In this document: piece by piece, positions 63,056 to 64,000 of the stretch | Layout of the letters: the number at the start of each line of letters is the position of its first letter | Numbering within the stretch: the stretch's first letter is position 1 | From: Geosporobacter subterraneus DSM 17957 | GTDB lineage: Bacteria > Bacillota > Clostridia > Peptostreptococcales > Thermotaleaceae | Assembly (NCBI RefSeq): GCF_900142145.1 | Contig: NZ_FQZV01000014.1 | Location: 1-64,000, forward strand | DNA length: 64,000 nucleotides | Direction: 5' to 3' | Translations under genes and position numbers: made by a program | The notes under the pieces: generated by a model | The model's database searches: none | Told to the model about the DNA's origin: nothing | The model's input: only the letters and a program-made list of their open reading frames with translations

Positions 63056-64000
63056 ATGAAAAAAAACCGTAAGTCTTTGATCTTGATTGCACTTCTTTTA
63101 GTCACGGCTATGGTACTGGCTGCATGTTCTCAGCCAACCAGTTCAACGAATAACGAAAAAGATGGGGTGAAAGAGAGTATCACCATCGCAGTGACTGGGC
63201 CATTATCGGGAGATTATGCACAGTATGGGGAAGCTTTTAGAAAAGGAACAGCCTTAAAAGTTAAAGAAATCAATGCAAATGGCGGAATAGACGGAAAAGA
63301 AGTAAAAATCCTTCTGATGGACGATAAAAACGATCCGAAGGAAGCCGCAAATGTTGCCCAGCGTCTTGTAGAAGACAAGCGTGTTGTTGGTGTTGTAGGC
63401 CACTTCTCAAGTACAGCCAGCTTAGCCACTGCACCGATCTATCAAAAAGCCGGACTAGTTGAGTTTTCGCCTACCGCTTCACACCCTGATTTTACGAAAC
63501 AGGGAACTTACATGTTTAGAAATATTAATACACAAGCCATTGAAGGACCCATTGTAGCTGATATGGTTGTAAATAAAATGCAAGGCAAAAAAATAGCAGT
63601 GATCTATATTAACAACGACTGGGGCATTACAGCAAAGGATAATTTTACGAATGCTGCAAAGGAATTAGGCGCTGAGATCGTAGCAGAGGAAACCTTTATT
63701 GGAGGACAGACGAAGGACTTTACGCCAACGCTGACAAAGATAAACGAAAAGAAACCGGATGTATTATTCTTAGCAGCCTTTTATTCTGAAACAGGTATGA
63801 TTGCCCAGCAGATGAAGCAGTTAGGGTACAATATCCCCATGGCGGGCTTAAGCTCTCTATTCAATGAAGAGCTGATCAAATTAGCGGGTGATGCGGTAGA
63901 AGGCTTATATTTATCTACAAACTTCTTCCCTGGAGATACAAATCCACTGGTTCAAGATTTTATCACAAACTTTAAGGTAGAATACAACAGTGAGCCGGAT
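63056..64000 (+). CDS. Branched-chain amino acid-type ABC binding lipoprotein (LivJ family), cut by window end
   Basis: The frame opens at ATG 63056 after CAGGAGG and stays open to the window end (315 codons). A lipoprotein signal with LAAC (Cys about residue 23) precedes the family core ITIAVTGPLSGDYAQYGEAF, LLMDDKNDPKEAANVAQRLV, GVVGHFSSTASLATAPIYQK, GLVEFSPTASHPDFT and IAVIYINNDWGITAKDNF. This is a periplasmic-type binding fold of the leucine-binding class, and the ligand is probably an amino acid or small amide. The C-terminus and any permease genes lie outside the window. Confidence 0.88.
   Translation, partial: MKKNRKSLILIALLLVTAMVLAACSQPTSSTNNEKDGVKESITIAVTGPLSGDYAQYGEAFRKGTALKVKEINANGGIDGKEVKILLMDDKNDPKEAANVAQRLVEDKRVVGVVGHFSSTASLATAPIYQKAGLVEFSPTASHPDFTKQGTYMFRNINTQAIEGPIVADMVVNKMQGKKIAVIYINNDWGITAKDNFTNAAKELGAEIVAEETFIGGQTKDFTPTLTKINEKKPDVLFLAAFYSETGMIAQQMKQLGYNIPMAGLSSLFNEELIKLAGDAVEGLYLSTNFFPGDTNPLVQDFITNFKVEYNSEPD

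Noticed and set aside
1-64000. tRNA or rRNA genes
   Set aside because: No tRNA-like T-loop/acceptor arrangement or rRNA segment was noticed by eye in the gaps; a covariance scan would be needed to exclude them fully.

Overview
The window comes from a low-GC, anaerobic Firmicute of the Clostridia class, and very probably an acetogen or close relative. It carries a complete Wood-Ljungdahl methyl and carbonyl branch gene cluster (26.7-44.6 kb): Ni-CO dehydrogenase, formyl-THF synthetase, cyclodeaminase, FolD, MetV/MetF, corrinoid Fe-S protein, methyltransferase, acetyl-CoA synthase and the corrinoid activator. Strong Shine-Dalgarno sites, short AT-rich intergenic regions and many rho-independent hairpins fit the same group. 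The genus cannot be fixed from the sequence alone.

Layout. 0-3.7 kb: a truncated transposase, a double-cubane-cluster reductase with its ATPase activator, and a FUSC-type exporter. 3.9-6.7 kb: AzlC/AzlD, a NUDIX hydrolase and a class V aminotransferase (cysteine desulfurase family). 6.7-11.3 kb: an Fe-S protein, a thioredoxin-like protein, an unannotated selenoprotein gene with two adjacent in-frame TGA codons and a SECIS-like hairpin, two DUF318-type permeases and a MarR regulator with visible operators. 11.4-20.5 kb: a phosphoesterase, then a phosphate block (three tandem Pho-box-like 11-mers, small membrane ORF, pstS, a chemoreceptor, pstC, pstA, pstB, phoU), then arsR and arsC. 20.7-25.7 kb: miscellaneous genes (NUDIX, decayed beta-propeller gene, YbjQ, FmdE, amidohydrolase, DUF166). 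25.7-26.7 kb: a 1.1-kb gene-free leader with an sRNA-like unit, a promoter and repeated palindromes ahead of cooS. 44.7-46.7 kb: DUF3786, then a convergent operon cooT - DUF3842 - histidine-rich protein, which looks like nickel handling for CODH/ACS. 46.9-51.3 kb: unknown genes, an AIM24 protein and an amino-acid ABC importer. 51.5-58.3 kb: a copper region (CsoR operator, copA, copZ, csoR, lipoprotein, HMA-SafE-cupredoxin fusion, broken lgt). 58.6-64 kb: a histidine kinase and sigma-54 activator pair, a sigma-54-type promoter, a membrane protein and the start of a Liv-type binding protein.

How the parts fit. CooS/AcsB make and use CO; Fhs, FchA, FolD and MetVF reduce formate to methyl-THF; AcsE, AcsCD and AcsB transfer the methyl group and form acetyl-CoA; AcsV and the two CooC-type ATPases maintain cofactors, and the CooT operon probably supplies nickel. 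FolD has lost the lysine needed for the cyclohydrolase step, which the neighbouring FchA should supply. LpdA and GcvH link the cluster to glycine synthase chemistry.

Mobile and repeated DNA: three 194-bp copies of a MITE (13-bp terminal inverted repeats, about 10-bp target duplications), two of them nested at the same place in an older palindromic element, plus several short palindromic intergenic repeats.
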